DNA from: Nitrosococcus watsonii C-113 | GTDB lineage: Bacteria; Pseudomonadota; Gammaproteobacteria; Nitrosococcales; Nitrosococcaceae | Direction: 5' to 3' | NCBI RefSeq assembly: GCF_000143085.1 | Contig: NC_014315.1 | Coordinates: forward strand, 1,487,001-1,551,000 | DNA length: 64,000 bases | Shown here: piece after piece, positions 7,176 through 17,448 of the stretch | How positions within the stretch are numbered: position 1 is the stretch's first letter | How the letters are laid out: every line of letters begins with the position of its first letter | Notes under the pieces: generated by a model | The model's input: only the letters and a program-made list of their open reading frames with translations | Database searches by the model: none | What the model was told of the DNA's origin: nothing | Made by a program: the position numbers and the translations under genes

Positions 7176-9878
7176 TTACTCACCGACACTATTAAAATGA
7201 TTTTGGGTTGCCAGCAGTAACGCCGGCAGTAACAATAAGGTGCAAAGCAAAGTCAAGGCAACGCCGACACTGAGTAGCAATCCCATGCTCGCCATACCAG
7301 GGTGGGAAGCCAATAACAGGTTGCCAAAGCTGCAGACTGTGACTAAGGCACTGAGTACCACGGCACGGGCTGTGCTGGTCTGAAGGGGGTTTCCCGTTTT
7401 GGGGGGTGCTTGCCGCACTCGCCAGACCATATGAATTCCATTGTCCACGCCAATTCCAAGAATAAGGGGTAGAGCAATGATATTGGCAAAATTGAAAGGT
7501 GTCTTAAGTATCACCATTGCCGCGCCCAGCAAAATCCCCGCTAGGAGTAGCGGAATTAAGACCAATATCGTATCTCTAAGGCTGCGCAGGAGAAAGAGTA
7601 GCACTACAGTGATGGCTATCAAGGCATAGATAAAAGCCTGTTGGAAGGCTGCAACGATGGTTTCACCTGATCTAAAACTAAGAATGAGAGCGCCGGTGGC
7701 GCTAGGGGCAAGGTTATGAATGTCATTGACAAAGTGACGGAGAGAAGCGGTATCGTTAATATTGAGTCCTTCCTTGGGAAAAACCTCAATTCGCTGAATA
7801 CCCGCAGACGCTATCCAACGCCTGCGGAGATCAGGCGGTAGCGTGTCCAAAGAGAGGGGCCCAGCTTGCAATGATTGTCTTAACCGCGCTAGGTTATCTG
7901 GCAAGGTCGCTAGCAGGCTGTGCTGGAGGGTAAGCAGTAGCTGCTTTTGGGCCGCTGAGTCCCTTTCCTTAAGGCGGTTAAGTAATTGCCGCAAATCCTC
8001 TGCTAGTTGATAGGCCGCTGGTGAGGGAGAGCTTGCTGAGCTAGCGAGGTAATTTTCCAGGGTTTGTAAGAACCCGCGGAGGGTACTATGTTTTTGTTCT
8101 GCTTTTGTTTTAGATTCCCATTCTGAAGAGCTTAGTAAGGGACCGAGCAGTAGCGCCATTTCATCAATAATAGCGAGCTTTTCTTCTTGCTGCTTGGGAA
8201 TAAAGTCTTGGACCGTTACGACCGCCCCCACTGTATCGAGTTGCCGGAGTTGGTCTGCAAGTTGTTGTGCTTTGGGGGCGTCGGAAGCCAATACAATTGC
8301 GCTTAAGGGGGGGATGGTTTCAGCGTCAATGAGATCAAGCAAGGTAGATACAGATTCAGAGTCGGGATCACGGAGGTTAAGTGGATTGTAGTCAAAACGA
8401 CTCTGGGGTAGCAGGAGCAATGCTCCTAATCCTAATATTAACCCGCTTCCGAGAAGTTGGCGCCGGTAGCATATGGGTATGCTGGATAAAAAGACCAAAA
8501 TCTTTCCCCGTGTTCTCCAAGAGCGGGTCGACGATGGGATGGGTAACAGCCGCAGTAAAGCGGGCAAGAAGGTTAAGGTTAAGGCCAGGCTAATAAACAT
8601 CCCGGTACCAGCGATAATGCCTAGCTCGGATACGCCTGCAAAATCGGTGGGAATAAAGGCATAAAAACCAATAGCAGTGGTAAGAGCGCATAGTGTAAGT
8701 GCTATTCCAACGTCTGAGGCGGTGGTGGACAGAGCGTCTGATTGCCCCAATCCAGTTTGAACAAGCCGCTGGTAGCGCAGGCAAAAATGAATGGCATAGG
8801 CTGTACCCAAGCCAATATAAAGTACGGCAAAGGCCGTTGAAATTAAATTTAGATGTCCTATCGCAACGGTTGCAAATCCAGCGGTGAAAATAAGCCCAAT
8901 CACTAGGGTAACTAAGGTTGCCAGTACGAGGGAGAAAGAGCGTAAACCGAGCAGAAGCAGGACGCCTGTCATGAGTGTCGCCAAGAGCCCTGCTATTTTA
9001 GCGCCTGCTAGGGCACTTTCTAGCTCTTCATGGGAGAGCGCCACATCCCCTGTGATCCGCACTCGCAAACCATGCAGGGAATCAAGCTGAAGTTCCTCGG
9101 AAAAGGTACGAACGGCTTCAATAGCGGGTCCTGCTGGCAGGATTTGGTTGAAATCCATTCGCGGTTGAACGATGATAAATTGACGTTGTTCCTCGGAGGA
9201 TGCCGCCCGCTCTGGACTCATCAACGCTTGCCAGGACAAAATATCAGGTTGTCCTGAGAGGACGGATTCCATGGCTTGGCTAATGGGGCCGAGGATAGAT
9301 TGTAATTCGAGATTAGTATTCCCTACCTGTTTGGCTTTGATGACTTCGTTAAGCATATCGAGTAGGCCGCCCAGGGAGGGATCTTGGGTTAGCCTGCCCA
9401 AAAATGGCTGTGCTTGCGCTAAACTGTCCGTGGTCTCTTCAAGTTCTGTTAATCTCAGGTACATTAAGCCGTAACGCTCAAAGAAATTGTTTGCCTGGGG
9501 CAGATAGACACTTTTGAATAAAGTATCGCTTGCTGCTAGCTTAGCGGCAAGTTGCTTGCTTCCTTCCCAAATGTGTTCGGGAACATTTCCCTCGATAACA
9601 ATAATGAGCGTATCCTCATATTGTGGGAATAAGTGAGTATAGCGTTCGTTGCTTTGCCGAAAAGGGAGGTTGGGTGAGAGGATATTTGCAGTGTCAGTAT
9701 CGACGCCCAAGTTTTCCATTGTGTAATAGAATACTCCCCCGGTAAGTAAAAAAATGGTAACGAGAACCCAGGGCGCTAAGCGATAAACCCCCCCGACCCA
9801 GCTTGCGAGAAAGCCATTAACGTTTTTAATGTGGCGTAAATTTGTCCAGTAACGGTTGGAGGAATGGGGGAGGGGCAT
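7176..9878 (-). CDS. hpnN: HpnN-type RND/MMPL hopanoid transporter
   Basis: Large inner-membrane protein of 900 residues with the two-fold RND layout: one transmembrane helix near residues 35-52, a periplasmic loop, five or six helices around residues 290-460, a second loop, and a second bundle near 745-890. Repeats such as GLGTAYAIHFCLRYQRL and GIGVDNGIHMVWRVRQ mark equivalent helices in each half. HpnN proteins move hopanoids from the inner to the outer membrane in characterised species. It sits 16 bases after hpnM, fitting an HpnM-HpnN pair of periplasmic carrier and pump. The alternative is a generic MMPL exporter, but the surrounding hpn genes argue against it. Confidence 0.85.
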   Translation of the reverse strand: MPLPHSSNRYWTNLRHIKNVNGFLASWVGGVYRLAPWVLVTIFLLTGGVFYYTMENLGVDTDTANILSPNLPFRQSNERYTHLFPQYEDTLIIVIEGNVPEHIWEGSKQLAAKLAASDTLFKSVYLPQANNFFERYGLMYLRLTELEETTDSLAQAQPFLGRLTQDPSLGGLLDMLNEVIKAKQVGNTNLELQSILGPISQAMESVLSGQPDILSWQALMSPERAASSEEQRQFIIVQPRMDFNQILPAGPAIEAVRTFSEELQLDSLHGLRVRITGDVALSHEELESALAGAKIAGLLATLMTGVLLLLGLRSFSLVLATLVTLVIGLIFTAGFATVAIGHLNLISTAFAVLYIGLGTAYAIHFCLRYQRLVQTGLGQSDALSTTASDVGIALTLCALTTAIGFYAFIPTDFAGVSELGIIAGTGMFISLALTLTFLPALLRLLPIPSSTRSWRTRGKILVFLSSIPICYRRQLLGSGLILGLGALLLLPQSRFDYNPLNLRDPDSESVSTLLDLIDAETIPPLSAIVLASDAPKAQQLADQLRQLDTVGAVVTVQDFIPKQQEEKLAIIDEMALLLGPLLSSSEWESKTKAEQKHSTLRGFLQTLENYLASSASSPSPAAYQLAEDLRQLLNRLKERDSAAQKQLLLTLQHSLLATLPDNLARLRQSLQAGPLSLDTLPPDLRRRWIASAGIQRIEVFPKEGLNINDTASLRHFVNDIHNLAPSATGALILSFRSGETIVAAFQQAFIYALIAITVVLLFLLRSLRDTILVLIPLLLAGILLGAAMVILKTPFNFANIIALPLILGIGVDNGIHMVWRVRQAPPKTGNPLQTSTARAVVLSALVTVCSFGNLLLASHPGMASMGLLLSVGVALTLLCTLLLLPALLLATQNHFNSVGE

Positions 9879-9894
9879 ATCGAGCTGGATAGCT

Positions 9895-10521
9895 TTAGGA
9901 TGATGAGGGCTCTGCCTGGTGGCGGTAGAGCGCGATCTTTTCTTTGAGCTTGCCTAATAGACTATCAAAACCTTCTGCTTTTATGATATGACGGTATTCG
10001 GCCCGTTTCACCGCCAAATCGCTCACCCCATCGGCAATCACATTAACGATGCGCCACTGGTTACCGGTTTGGTGGAGAAGATAATCGAAAACCACGCTTG
10101 AGCTGCCGTCGGAATCGATGAGCTTACCCCGAACCCTTATGCGGCCACGGGGAAGGGGGGTTTCCTTTTCGATGGTAAAATGTTGACCACTGTACCCATC
10201 AAAATTGCGGGCATAATCGACCACCGAAAGCTCACGGAAAGTCTCTATAAATTGATGCTGCTGCTCTTCACTAAGCTCCTCCCACGAGGAACCGAGGGTA
10301 TAATGGGCAACAAAAGGTAGGTCAAACTCCTCAGTGATCACAGGCAGTAGCTTTTGGTAGCGACCCTCAAAGCCAAGTGTCTCGGCTTCTTTCATCACTT
10401 CTAAAAGGGTGTTGTGCAAACGCTCAACCGTTGAAGAAGGCTGTTTTTCCGCGGCAGGCGATATTACCGGTGCAATTCCGGCGAAAACTGCCAGTATGGC
10501 CCCGATTAATGCTCGTTTCAT
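9895..10521 (-). CDS. hpnM: HpnM, MlaC/Ttg2D-family periplasmic lipid-binding protein
   Basis: Signal peptide MKRALIGAILAVFAG...ISPAA, then a Tgt2/MlaC domain with VITEEFDLPFVAHYTLGSSW and FRELSVVDYARNFDGYSGQHF, typical of MlaC-like shuttles that carry lipids across the periplasm. ATG 10521 is preferred because AAGGA precedes it; the in-frame ATG six codons earlier lacks a ribosome site. The partner pump hpnN follows after 16 bases. In a hopanoid locus this is named HpnM; elsewhere it would be called toluene-tolerance protein. Confidence 0.85.
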   Translation of the reverse strand: MKRALIGAILAVFAGIAPVISPAAEKQPSSTVERLHNTLLEVMKEAETLGFEGRYQKLLPVITEEFDLPFVAHYTLGSSWEELSEEQQHQFIETFRELSVVDYARNFDGYSGQHFTIEKETPLPRGRIRVRGKLIDSDGSSSVVFDYLLHQTGNQWRIVNVIADGVSDLAVKRAEYRHIIKAEGFDSLLGKLKEKIALYRHQAEPSSS

Positions 10522-10953
10522 GGATCCTTGTTTCCTCATTTTTATTAGAGTTGACCTTCAAGGATATGCACCATAGCACAGGTCCAATGACAGACAAACT
10601 GTCCTGTTTACCAGCAACGATCCTCCGTACCTGCTCTCCGGGCATTGTCATTTGGGCAACACTAGGGATGCCATTATTGGATTAGTTATCAATCAGGATC
10701 ACCCGTCATGCTTTGCCTTGAGTTTGCAGGGCGCTGCGAATCCCACCAATGGCGGTGCGGAATAAGCACCGTGGTTTGGTTCAGCTCGGAGTTTGGCGAG
10801 AGCATTAGGTTTCCTCGGCTGCTCCAAGGGCGCAATGGGATTACATACCATAGGAGAAAGCCAGGGAAGGTATATTCATTGGCCCCCGCTCTTTGCCATT
10901 TATCCGTTTAAGAAGCGGTTTTAAACCGCTTCTTAACTCCAAAGTTTATATTG
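10522..10953. other. Intergenic region between hpnM and hpnH
   Basis: About 430 bases with no convincing gene; a 67-codon frame at 10708-10911 has no family pattern. It holds the hairpin at 10908-10936 and must contain the promoter for hpnM-hpnN on the minus strand, but I could not assign clear -35/-10 boxes. Confidence 0.5.
10908..10936. terminator. Perfect 14-bp inverted repeat behind hpnH
   Basis: TTAAGAAGCGGTTT at 10908-10921 is exactly complementary to AAACCGCTTCTTAA at 10923-10936 with one central base. It begins 18 bases downstream of the hpnH stop. No long U tract follows, so terminator is the likeliest but not certain reading; an operator palindrome is the alternative. Confidence 0.5.
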
Positions 10954-12075
10954 TTAGGAAGCTTCTCTACTTTTATGGCGCAGGCTATCGACGGGTATGG
11001 ATACTGTATTATCCTCTGGTTTTTCTGAATAGTTAATAGGAAGTTCGGGTGCCAAAGGGCCTTCTAGGCGCGGTCCCCGGAGAAAAACCTTGAAGGCTTT
11101 AAGGGGGTGGGCCAAAGTGTCATTAACGGCGGTGGGTTCATAGCCGCAATGGGCCATGCAGTTAGCGCATTTGGGGTGATTGCCCGTGCCGTATTTACGC
11201 CAGTCGGTTTCTTCCATGAGAGCCTTGAACGTGGGCGCGTAACCGTCCTCCGAAAACAGATAGCAAGGTCGCTGCCAGCCGAAAATGTTGCGGGTAGGGT
11301 TACCCCAGGGAGTGCATTGGTAAGTTTGATTTCCCGCCAAAAAGTCTAGGAAGAGACTGGATTGGTTAAAATGCCATTTGCGTTTTTTATCAAGCCGGAA
11401 GATATCCCGGAATAGGCGTTTACTGGCGGCCCGCTGAAGGAAAATATCCTGGCGGGGAGCGCGTTCGTAGCTATAGCCTGGCGAGAGGGTAATGCCTTCT
11501 ATACCGAGTCCCATACAGTAATCGAAAAACTCGGCTACTTCTTCCGGTTTTACTCCTTGGAATAGAGTGCAATTCACCGTGACCCGAAAACCTCGCTCGC
11601 GGCATAGTTTGATAGCGGCTACGGCCCGATCGAACACCCCTTCCTGGCAAACGGAGGCATCATGGTGCTCCCGATTGCCATCTAAGTGGACGGAAAAAGT
11701 AAGATAGGGCGAAGGAGTATAGTCCTTAAGGCGTTTGGATAGGAGCAGGGCATTGGTACAAAGATAGACGAATTTCTTGCGTTTGACGATACCGGCGACG
11801 ATTTGCGGCATCTCCTTGTGAATCAAGGGCTCTCCGCCTGGGATAGAGACAATGGGGGCGCCGCACTCATCAACTGCATCGAAGCATTCTTGCGCGCTCA
11901 AACGCCTGTCGAGAATTTCTTCCGGGTAATCAATTTTGCCGCAGCCTGCGCAGGCCAAGTTGCAACGGAAGAGAGGTTCAAGCATTAGCACAAGGGGATA
12001 ACGCTTTTCACCATGAATTTTTTTGCTCAGAATGTAGCGGCCTACACGATATTGCTGGATTAAAGGTATACCCAT
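10954..12075 (-). CDS. hpnH: HpnH, adenosylhopane-forming radical SAM enzyme
   Basis: Radical SAM protein of 373 residues. RCNLACAGCGK carries the Cx3Cx2C [4Fe-4S] ligands, preceded by LVLMLEPLF. SIPGGEPLIH is the GGE SAM-binding motif, and CANCMAHCGYEPTAV is a C-terminal cysteine patch typical of HpnH. HpnH adds the 5'-deoxyadenosyl radical to diploptene to make adenosylhopane, first step to C35 bacteriohopanepolyols. It is 37 bases behind ispH on the same strand, so C5 supply and side-chain building are probably co-transcribed. Confidence 0.93.
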   Translation of the reverse strand: MGIPLIQQYRVGRYILSKKIHGEKRYPLVLMLEPLFRCNLACAGCGKIDYPEEILDRRLSAQECFDAVDECGAPIVSIPGGEPLIHKEMPQIVAGIVKRKKFVYLCTNALLLSKRLKDYTPSPYLTFSVHLDGNREHHDASVCQEGVFDRAVAAIKLCRERGFRVTVNCTLFQGVKPEEVAEFFDYCMGLGIEGITLSPGYSYERAPRQDIFLQRAASKRLFRDIFRLDKKRKWHFNQSSLFLDFLAGNQTYQCTPWGNPTRNIFGWQRPCYLFSEDGYAPTFKALMEETDWRKYGTGNHPKCANCMAHCGYEPTAVNDTLAHPLKAFKVFLRGPRLEGPLAPELPINYSEKPEDNTVSIPVDSLRHKSREAS

Positions 12076-12112
12076 GCTTTTCCCCCTTGGACTTTATAAA
12101 TTTATGATAGCC

Positions 12113-13075
12113 TTACCGCTTAGAATTAACCGCCTGTTTTTGCCTTAACTTAGCGCGCGGCAACATTGCAGGTAGGCGAAAACTAATGGATTCCTGAACC
12201 CCATCTAAATCCCTAACTTCTTCGACGCCATAGTTGCGCAGCTCATTTAATACCCCTTGTACGAGGATTTCTGGTGTTGAAGCGCCAGCGGTAATTCCCA
12301 CCCGCGACTGGGGGGTAAACCAGCTTGAATCCAAATCTTTTGCGTCCTGAATAAGATGGGCAGTGATACCATTTTGTTCGCCAGCTTCCCGTAGGCGATT
12401 GGAATTCGAGCTATTACGCGCGCCAACGACCAGCAAGATGTCTACCTCCTTACTCATCTCGCGGACAGCATTTTGGCGATTTTGGGTTGCATAGCAGATA
12501 TCGTCGAGTCCTGGACCATGAATTTTAGGAAAGCGTTTCTTAAGTGCATCGACCACATCACGGGTATCATCGATGCTCAGAGTGGTTTGGGTGACATAAG
12601 CGATATGTTCCGGATCCTTGACTGTTAGCTTTTCAACTTCCGCTACGGAATCCAGGACATAAACGGTTCCCTTGACTCGCCCACGGGTGCCTTCTACTTC
12701 AGGGTGGCCAGCGTGGCCAATGATAATCAGCTCATCTCCTTGGCGGTAGTATTTTTTGGCCTGGAGATGAACCTTCGTCACCAGTGGGCAGGTGGCGTCA
12801 ATTACCTGTAAATCATTTTTTTTGGCTGTTTCCACAACGGCTGTGGAAACTCCATGGGCGCTGAAGATAGTAACTGAACCAGTGGGTATGGAGGCTAAAT
12901 CTTCGGTAAAGATAACCCCACGCCGCTGTAGATCCTCAACAACATGCTGGTTGTGAACGATTTCGTGTAATACATAAATCGGAGCACCGTAAATTTCCAG
13001 CGCGTGCTCGACTATATCAATAGCACGCACTACCCCAGCGCAAAAACCGCGGGGTTGGGCGAGAGTGACTTTCAT
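12113..13075 (-). CDS. ispH: 4-hydroxy-3-methylbut-2-enyl diphosphate reductase IspH (LytB)
   Basis: Last MEP-pathway enzyme, reducing HMBPP to IPP and DMAPP with a [4Fe-4S] cluster. Cluster cysteines are seen in QPRGFCAGVVRAI, DATCPLVTKVH and DDICYATQNRQ. HEIVHNQHVV and GHAGHPEVEGT give substrate histidines, and the TQTTLS motif is present. Length 320 is standard. It is divergent from dxs across ~313 bases, so the first and last MEP steps are controlled from one intergenic region. Confidence 0.96.
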   Translation of the reverse strand: MKVTLAQPRGFCAGVVRAIDIVEHALEIYGAPIYVLHEIVHNQHVVEDLQRRGVIFTEDLASIPTGSVTIFSAHGVSTAVVETAKKNDLQVIDATCPLVTKVHLQAKKYYRQGDELIIIGHAGHPEVEGTRGRVKGTVYVLDSVAEVEKLTVKDPEHIAYVTQTTLSIDDTRDVVDALKKRFPKIHGPGLDDICYATQNRQNAVREMSKEVDILLVVGARNSSNSNRLREAGEQNGITAHLIQDAKDLDSSWFTPQSRVGITAGASTPEILVQGVLNELRNYGVEEVRDLDGVQESISFRLPAMLPRAKLRQKQAVNSKR

Positions 13076-13388
13076 GAGCTTAATCCTGTTGTTTGATGGC
13101 GCAAGCCAAAGCGTTGTCAGTTAATGTCTCTACAATTAAGGAAAAATACAGACCACCAGCGTCCTTTGCAAGCGCAATTATAAAAATCGTGTACTTAGAA
13201 AATATTTCTAAAGTTTGCTCTTAACTTACTAAGCGCTTACCTTATAGGGGTGGGGCAGGCTTGGAGATAATCGGTTTTTATTCTGGTATGTTACTAGCTT
13301 TTCTCCAGCGCTGCTAAAAAATCCTTGCGTTTCGGTACGGTGCTTTAACATAATTGGAAAGTCTTAAAAATGCCATTATGGACAAATC
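13076..13388. promoter_or_regulatory. Divergent promoter region of ispH-hpnH and dxs
   Basis: A 313-base AT-rich stretch between the starts of ispH (minus) and dxs (plus). Both transcripts must begin here unless one start lies within a gene. I see no clean consensus boxes or operator palindrome, so only the position supports this call. Confidence 0.45.
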
Positions 13389-15314
13389 ATGGCCTCTGTA
13401 ACTAGCTACCCTTTATTAGAACAGATTGATTCCCCGGAATGCTTGCGCCGCTTGCCCGAGTCCGAGTTGGAATCTCTCGCCAAGGAATTACGCGATTTTC
13501 TCCTTCATTCCGTCGCTCGCAGTGGCGGACACTTGGCCGCAGGCTTGGGGACGATCGAACTAACGGTTGCCCTGCACTATATTTTTGCCACTCCGGAAGA
13601 TCGCCTGGTATGGGATGTAGGGCACCAAGCCTATCCCCACAAAGTGCTGACAGGACGGCGAGAACGGCTGGGAACTATTCGTCAAGCAGGCGGTTTGGCG
13701 CCTTTCCCCAGCCGTCATGAGAGCCCTTACGATACTTTTGGCGTGGGCCATTCCAGTACTTCGATTAGTGCCGCTCTCGGTATGGCTATTGCTGCTAGGG
13801 AGAAGGGAGAGAATCGCAAAACAGTCGCTATTATCGGCGATGGCGGGGTAACGGCGGGAATGGCTTATGAGGCGTTGGATCATGCTGGTGCCCTGGGGGC
13901 TGATCTACTTGTAATCCTGAATGATAACGAGATGTCCATTTCTCCTAATGTGGGCGCAATTTCTAGTTATTTGACGCGGTTATTAAGCGGGCAGGTTTAC
14001 TCAACGGTGCGGGAAGGTAGCAAAAAGGTGCTTGAACGTATGCCGCCAGCTATGTGGGAACTGGCCCGCCGCACGGAAGAGCATGTGAAAGGGATGGTAG
14101 CTCCAGGGACTTTGTTTGAAGAGATGGGGTTTAATTATTTCGGCCCTATCGATGGCCATGATCTGAACTCACTGATCCGTACCTTACGGAATTTACATAA
14201 GCTCGCTGGGCCCCGCCTGCTACATATCGTTACTTGCAAGGGCAAGGGATATACGCTGGCGGAGGAAAATCCGGTCACCTACCACGGCGTAAACCCGTTT
14301 GATCCTAAGGTTGGCATTCAGCAAGGGTCCCAGAAAAAACCATCGTCCGCAATGAGCTACACACAGGTTTTCAGCCAGTGGTTGTGTGATATGGCGGCTC
14401 AGGATGATCGATTGATGGGCATTACGCCTGCCATGCGGGAAGGTTCGGGCTTGGTGAAATTTTCCGAATGTTTTCCGAAACGTTACTTTGATGTGGCTAT
14501 TGCTGAGCAGCACAGTGTAACGTTAGCTGCCGGGATGGCATGCGACGGGTTAAAGCCGGTGGTTGCGATTTACTCCACTTTCCTACAGCGGGCCTATGAT
14601 CAGCTCATTCATGATGTTGCCCTGCAAAACCTGCCAGTACTTTTCGCCATCGATCGAGCTGGCGTGGTAGGGCCCGATGGCCCTACCCATGCGGGTAGCT
14701 TTGATTTGACCTATCTTCGCTGCGTTCCTAACTTGGTGGTGATGGCTCCGGCGGATGAGAATGAATGCCGGCAGATGCTCTATACGGGCTTTGTGCTTAA
14801 TCAACCGGCAGCGGTCCGCTATCCTCGTGGGAAAGGACCCGGGGTAGCTGTTGAAGCAAGCATGACAGCACTGCCGTTGGGTAAGGCGGAGCTTAAGCGG
14901 GAAGGCAAGGGTATTGCTATTCTCGCTTTTGGCGCCATGGTGGCACCTGCTCTTGAAGCAGCGGAAAAGCTGGATGCCACGGTGGTGAATATGCGCTTTG
15001 TTAAACCCCTGGATGAAAGTTTGATCCTGGAAATGGCGATGAACCATGAGTTATTGGTGACCGTGGAAGATAATGTGACTGCGGGTGGCGCGGGGAGCGC
15101 AGTCAGCGAATGCCTGGCCTGCCACGGGATCTCAGTGCCCTTACTCCTGCATGGTTTACCTGATGGTTTTTTAGAACATGGTTCCCGGGAGGCGCTCTTG
15201 GAACAGTGTCATTTGGATGCTGAGGGCATTATCCGGCGCGTGAAAACTTACCGTGCTCGGCTACCTAAGTCTAAGGCTAGCGTGGTTTCCTCTGCAGCAG
15301 GTGCCCATGGTTAA
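13389..15314 (+). CDS. dxs: 1-deoxy-D-xylulose-5-phosphate synthase
   Basis: First MEP-pathway enzyme, condensing pyruvate and glyceraldehyde 3-phosphate with thiamine diphosphate. [18 protein letters not shown] and [17 protein letters not shown] are Dxs signatures. [19 protein letters not shown] and [11 protein letters not shown] form the Mg-ThDP site, and [16 protein letters not shown] holds the glutamate that activates ThDP. Length 641 is near the usual 620-640. The start ATG at 13389 gives [20 protein letters not shown], matching family N termini. Confidence 0.96.
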   Translation: MASVTSYPLLEQIDSPECLRRLPESELESLAKELRDFLLHSVARSGGHLAAGLGTIELTVALHYIFATPEDRLVWDVGHQAYPHKVLTGRRERLGTIRQAGGLAPFPSRHESPYDTFGVGHSSTSISAALGMAIAAREKGENRKTVAIIGDGGVTAGMAYEALDHAGALGADLLVILNDNEMSISPNVGAISSYLTRLLSGQVYSTVREGSKKVLERMPPAMWELARRTEEHVKGMVAPGTLFEEMGFNYFGPIDGHDLNSLIRTLRNLHKLAGPRLLHIVTCKGKGYTLAEENPVTYHGVNPFDPKVGIQQGSQKKPSSAMSYTQVFSQWLCDMAAQDDRLMGITPAMREGSGLVKFSECFPKRYFDVAIAEQHSVTLAAGMACDGLKPVVAIYSTFLQRAYDQLIHDVALQNLPVLFAIDRAGVVGPDGPTHAGSFDLTYLRCVPNLVVMAPADENECRQMLYTGFVLNQPAAVRYPRGKGPGVAVEASMTALPLGKAELKREGKGIAILAFGAMVAPALEAAEKLDATVVNMRFVKPLDESLILEMAMNHELLVTVEDNVTAGGAGSAVSECLACHGISVPLLLHGLPDGFLEHGSREALLEQCHLDAEGIIRRVKTYRARLPKSKASVVSSAAGAHG

Positions 15315-15374
15315 GAGGGAAGCCCGCGTTCAGAATTCCCCCCGTTTATTCTCCCAAAGTTCGAGAAATGCTTC

Positions 15375-15788
15375 ATGATACCGAAAGCGATAGGGATGCC
15401 TTCGTTTATGGGGGAAGTATTTTCAGGTATTGGGATACTGCTGGTTCTGGGGATAACGGTAACCCTGGCTTGGGGACACGCGGTGGTTGTGAAATCCTCA
15501 CCGACCGACCAAGCAGTGCTTACGCAAGCCCCCGGCGCTATTACACTTTGCTTTAATGTCAAGATAGAAAAGGCTTTTGCCCGGGCAAGTCTCTGGAGTA
15601 CAAAGACTCGTCGGAAAAGGCTCCCTATTTCCGAGCATAATTTTGCCCAGGATGCTGATCCGGCGTGCCTTCACATTTCCTTGCCGCCCTTGCAGCCGGG
15701 CGCCTACCAAGTGCGCTATAAGATTCTAGCTACGGATGGCCACACCACAGAAGGGGTTGTTCGTTTTGCCGTCAACGAGCCCGCGTAA
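15375..15788 (+). CDS. copC: CopC-domain periplasmic copper-binding protein
   Basis: A short cupredoxin-like protein. The hydrophobic export segment (GIGILLVLGITVTLAWG) is followed by HAVVVKSSP, placing a histidine at the mature N terminus as in CopC. Near the end, LATDGHTTEGVVRFAV supplies the Asp and His of the Cu(II) site. The exact start is uncertain: in-frame ATGs at 15375, 15396 and 15408 all precede the hydrophobic core. The copD-like gene follows after 15 bases. The pair probably handles periplasmic copper, relevant in an organism with copper enzymes, but import versus buffering cannot be decided here. Confidence 0.85.
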   Translation: MIPKAIGMPSFMGEVFSGIGILLVLGITVTLAWGHAVVVKSSPTDQAVLTQAPGAITLCFNVKIEKAFARASLWSTKTRRKRLPISEHNFAQDADPACLHISLPPLQPGAYQVRYKILATDGHTTEGVVRFAVNEPA

Positions 15789-15803
15789 ACATACGGGATT
15801 TCG

Positions 15804-17447
15804 ATGACGGCGCTTATCGAGTTTATTGATGTTTTTTTGCGCGGCCTTGATTTTATTGCGCTAGCGTTGACGGCAGGCGGGGTGATAGTGGCCCTTGCTG
15901 TATTACGGCCCTGGCAGCCGCTTACCATGATGGGCCAAAAAGCGCTGGAGCGCAGCGCTTTTTGGATAGCGGTGGGGGGCGGAGTTCTGGTAGCTATTCA
16001 GGTTCTTCGGTTAGGGCTTCAATGCTTGCTTTTGACTGCTGAGCTAAGGGAATGGCCGATTACACAGTTTCTGGAGACTGGTTTTGCTCAAGCAGGCATA
16101 AGCCGGGCCATGGCGGGTGTAGTTTTGACTACCGTGTCCTGGCTCTGGCTTATGCGACGACCAACCTCCCTTGTTGCCTGGATAGTTTTAGCGCTATGCG
16201 CCGGCGGAATGATAGCGGCGGGGGCTTGGTCAGTGCATGGCGCGAGCCGTATTGATGATCGTATACCGCTGATGATCATTACCGTCCTACACCAGGCGGC
16301 CGCTATTGTTTGGGTGGGAGGGATTTTTCATTTGCTTGTTCTGTGGCGGCTGTTGCGGGGGGATTTAGAAGTCTCTTACCTTTGGCCCCGCTGGCTAGCG
16401 CGTTGTTCTCCCCTGGCCTTGGGCTCGGTGATTTTTTTGGTGACTGCTGGAGCCTATCTAGGGATAGCCTATGTGGGGAGTTGGCAGGGTTTGGTAGGAA
16501 CCGGCTATGGGGTTATGGTGATTGCCAAGACGATATTGTTGGCTTTGGCACTGGTGCTAGCGGCTAACAACTTCTCCCAGGTCAGGCAGTGGCGGAAGCA
16601 GCGTCAAGCGAAGGGGATATTAGAGAAACTACCTCTTTTTCTTGGGGCGGAAGGCTGGGTATTGGGTATTGTCTTGCTTTTGGCGGCAACCTTGACCTCT
16701 TTGCCACCAGCGGTGGACACGCCTGATCAGCAGGCTAGTTTTAGCGAGGTGGTTGGCCATTTTATGCCGCGGATGCCCCACTTAATTCCGCCATCGCGGG
16801 AGGAGTATTCTGCGGCTGCTAGCTCTGTTTTTGATAGTTATGCTGTACCCGTGGCGGCTGAAAGAGCGCAAAGCAACTTCAATCACAACTTTTCCGGGGT
16901 AATCGTTCTGATGATGGCGCTTTTGGCACTCGTGGACCGCAGCAAGTACTTTGCTTGGGCGCGCCATTGGCCCCTACTGTTTTTAGGGCTGGCTATTTTT
17001 TTGTTCTTGTTTGCCGCTTCTACTGTTTGGCCCCTAGGGCCGGAAAGTTTTTGGAGGACACTGCAGGTACCTGTGGTGTTGCAGCATCGCTTGCTCACCG
17101 TGCTGGTTATTGCGCTTGGTTTATTCGAGTGGCGGGTGCGGATGGGAAAGATAGTTAATCCTCGGGCTCTGTTGGTTTTCCCCTGGCTTTGTTTGGTAGG
17201 CGGTGCTTTACTATTGACTCATTCCCATACGGTGTTTGCCCTAAAATCTGAATTTCTCATTGAAGCTCACCATGCGGCGCTTGGCGTCCTTGCCGTTATC
17301 ATGGGAATAGGGCGCTGGTTGGAGCTTCGGCTTGCTCCTAGCGGGGGTTATGGGGCAGGCTCGGTTTGGCGCCTGTCATTTGTTTCGGCTGGAGTGTTGC
17401 TGTTATTCTATTTTGAACCTCCAATTTCTGCGGGAGTGAAATATTGA
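15804..17447 (+). CDS. copD: CopD-family copper transport membrane protein
   Basis: Integral membrane protein of ~547 residues with about twelve hydrophobic stretches. HQAAAIVWVGGIFHLLVLWRL (around residue 160) and the preceding helices belong to the CopD/PcoD family. The second half adds helices with HSHTVFALKSEFLIEAHH near residues 475-490, histidines that could bind copper. It lies directly behind copC, the common partner. The last stop is one base before the GTG of glgX, so the carbohydrate gene may be read from the same message. Confidence 0.82.
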   Translation: MTALIEFIDVFLRGLDFIALALTAGGVIVALAVLRPWQPLTMMGQKALERSAFWIAVGGGVLVAIQVLRLGLQCLLLTAELREWPITQFLETGFAQAGISRAMAGVVLTTVSWLWLMRRPTSLVAWIVLALCAGGMIAAGAWSVHGASRIDDRIPLMIITVLHQAAAIVWVGGIFHLLVLWRLLRGDLEVSYLWPRWLARCSPLALGSVIFLVTAGAYLGIAYVGSWQGLVGTGYGVMVIAKTILLALALVLAANNFSQVRQWRKQRQAKGILEKLPLFLGAEGWVLGIVLLLAATLTSLPPAVDTPDQQASFSEVVGHFMPRMPHLIPPSREEYSAAASSVFDSYAVPVAAERAQSNFNHNFSGVIVLMMALLALVDRSKYFAWARHWPLLFLGLAIFLFLFAASTVWPLGPESFWRTLQVPVVLQHRLLTVLVIALGLFEWRVRMGKIVNPRALLVFPWLCLVGGALLLTHSHTVFALKSEFLIEAHHAALGVLAVIMGIGRWLELRLAPSGGYGAGSVWRLSFVSAGVLLLFYFEPPISAGVKY

Positions 17448-17448
17448 A

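Noticed and set aside
13076-13388. A riboswitch upstream of dxs.
   Set aside because: No thiamine-box pattern or stable multi-stem structure could be found by eye.
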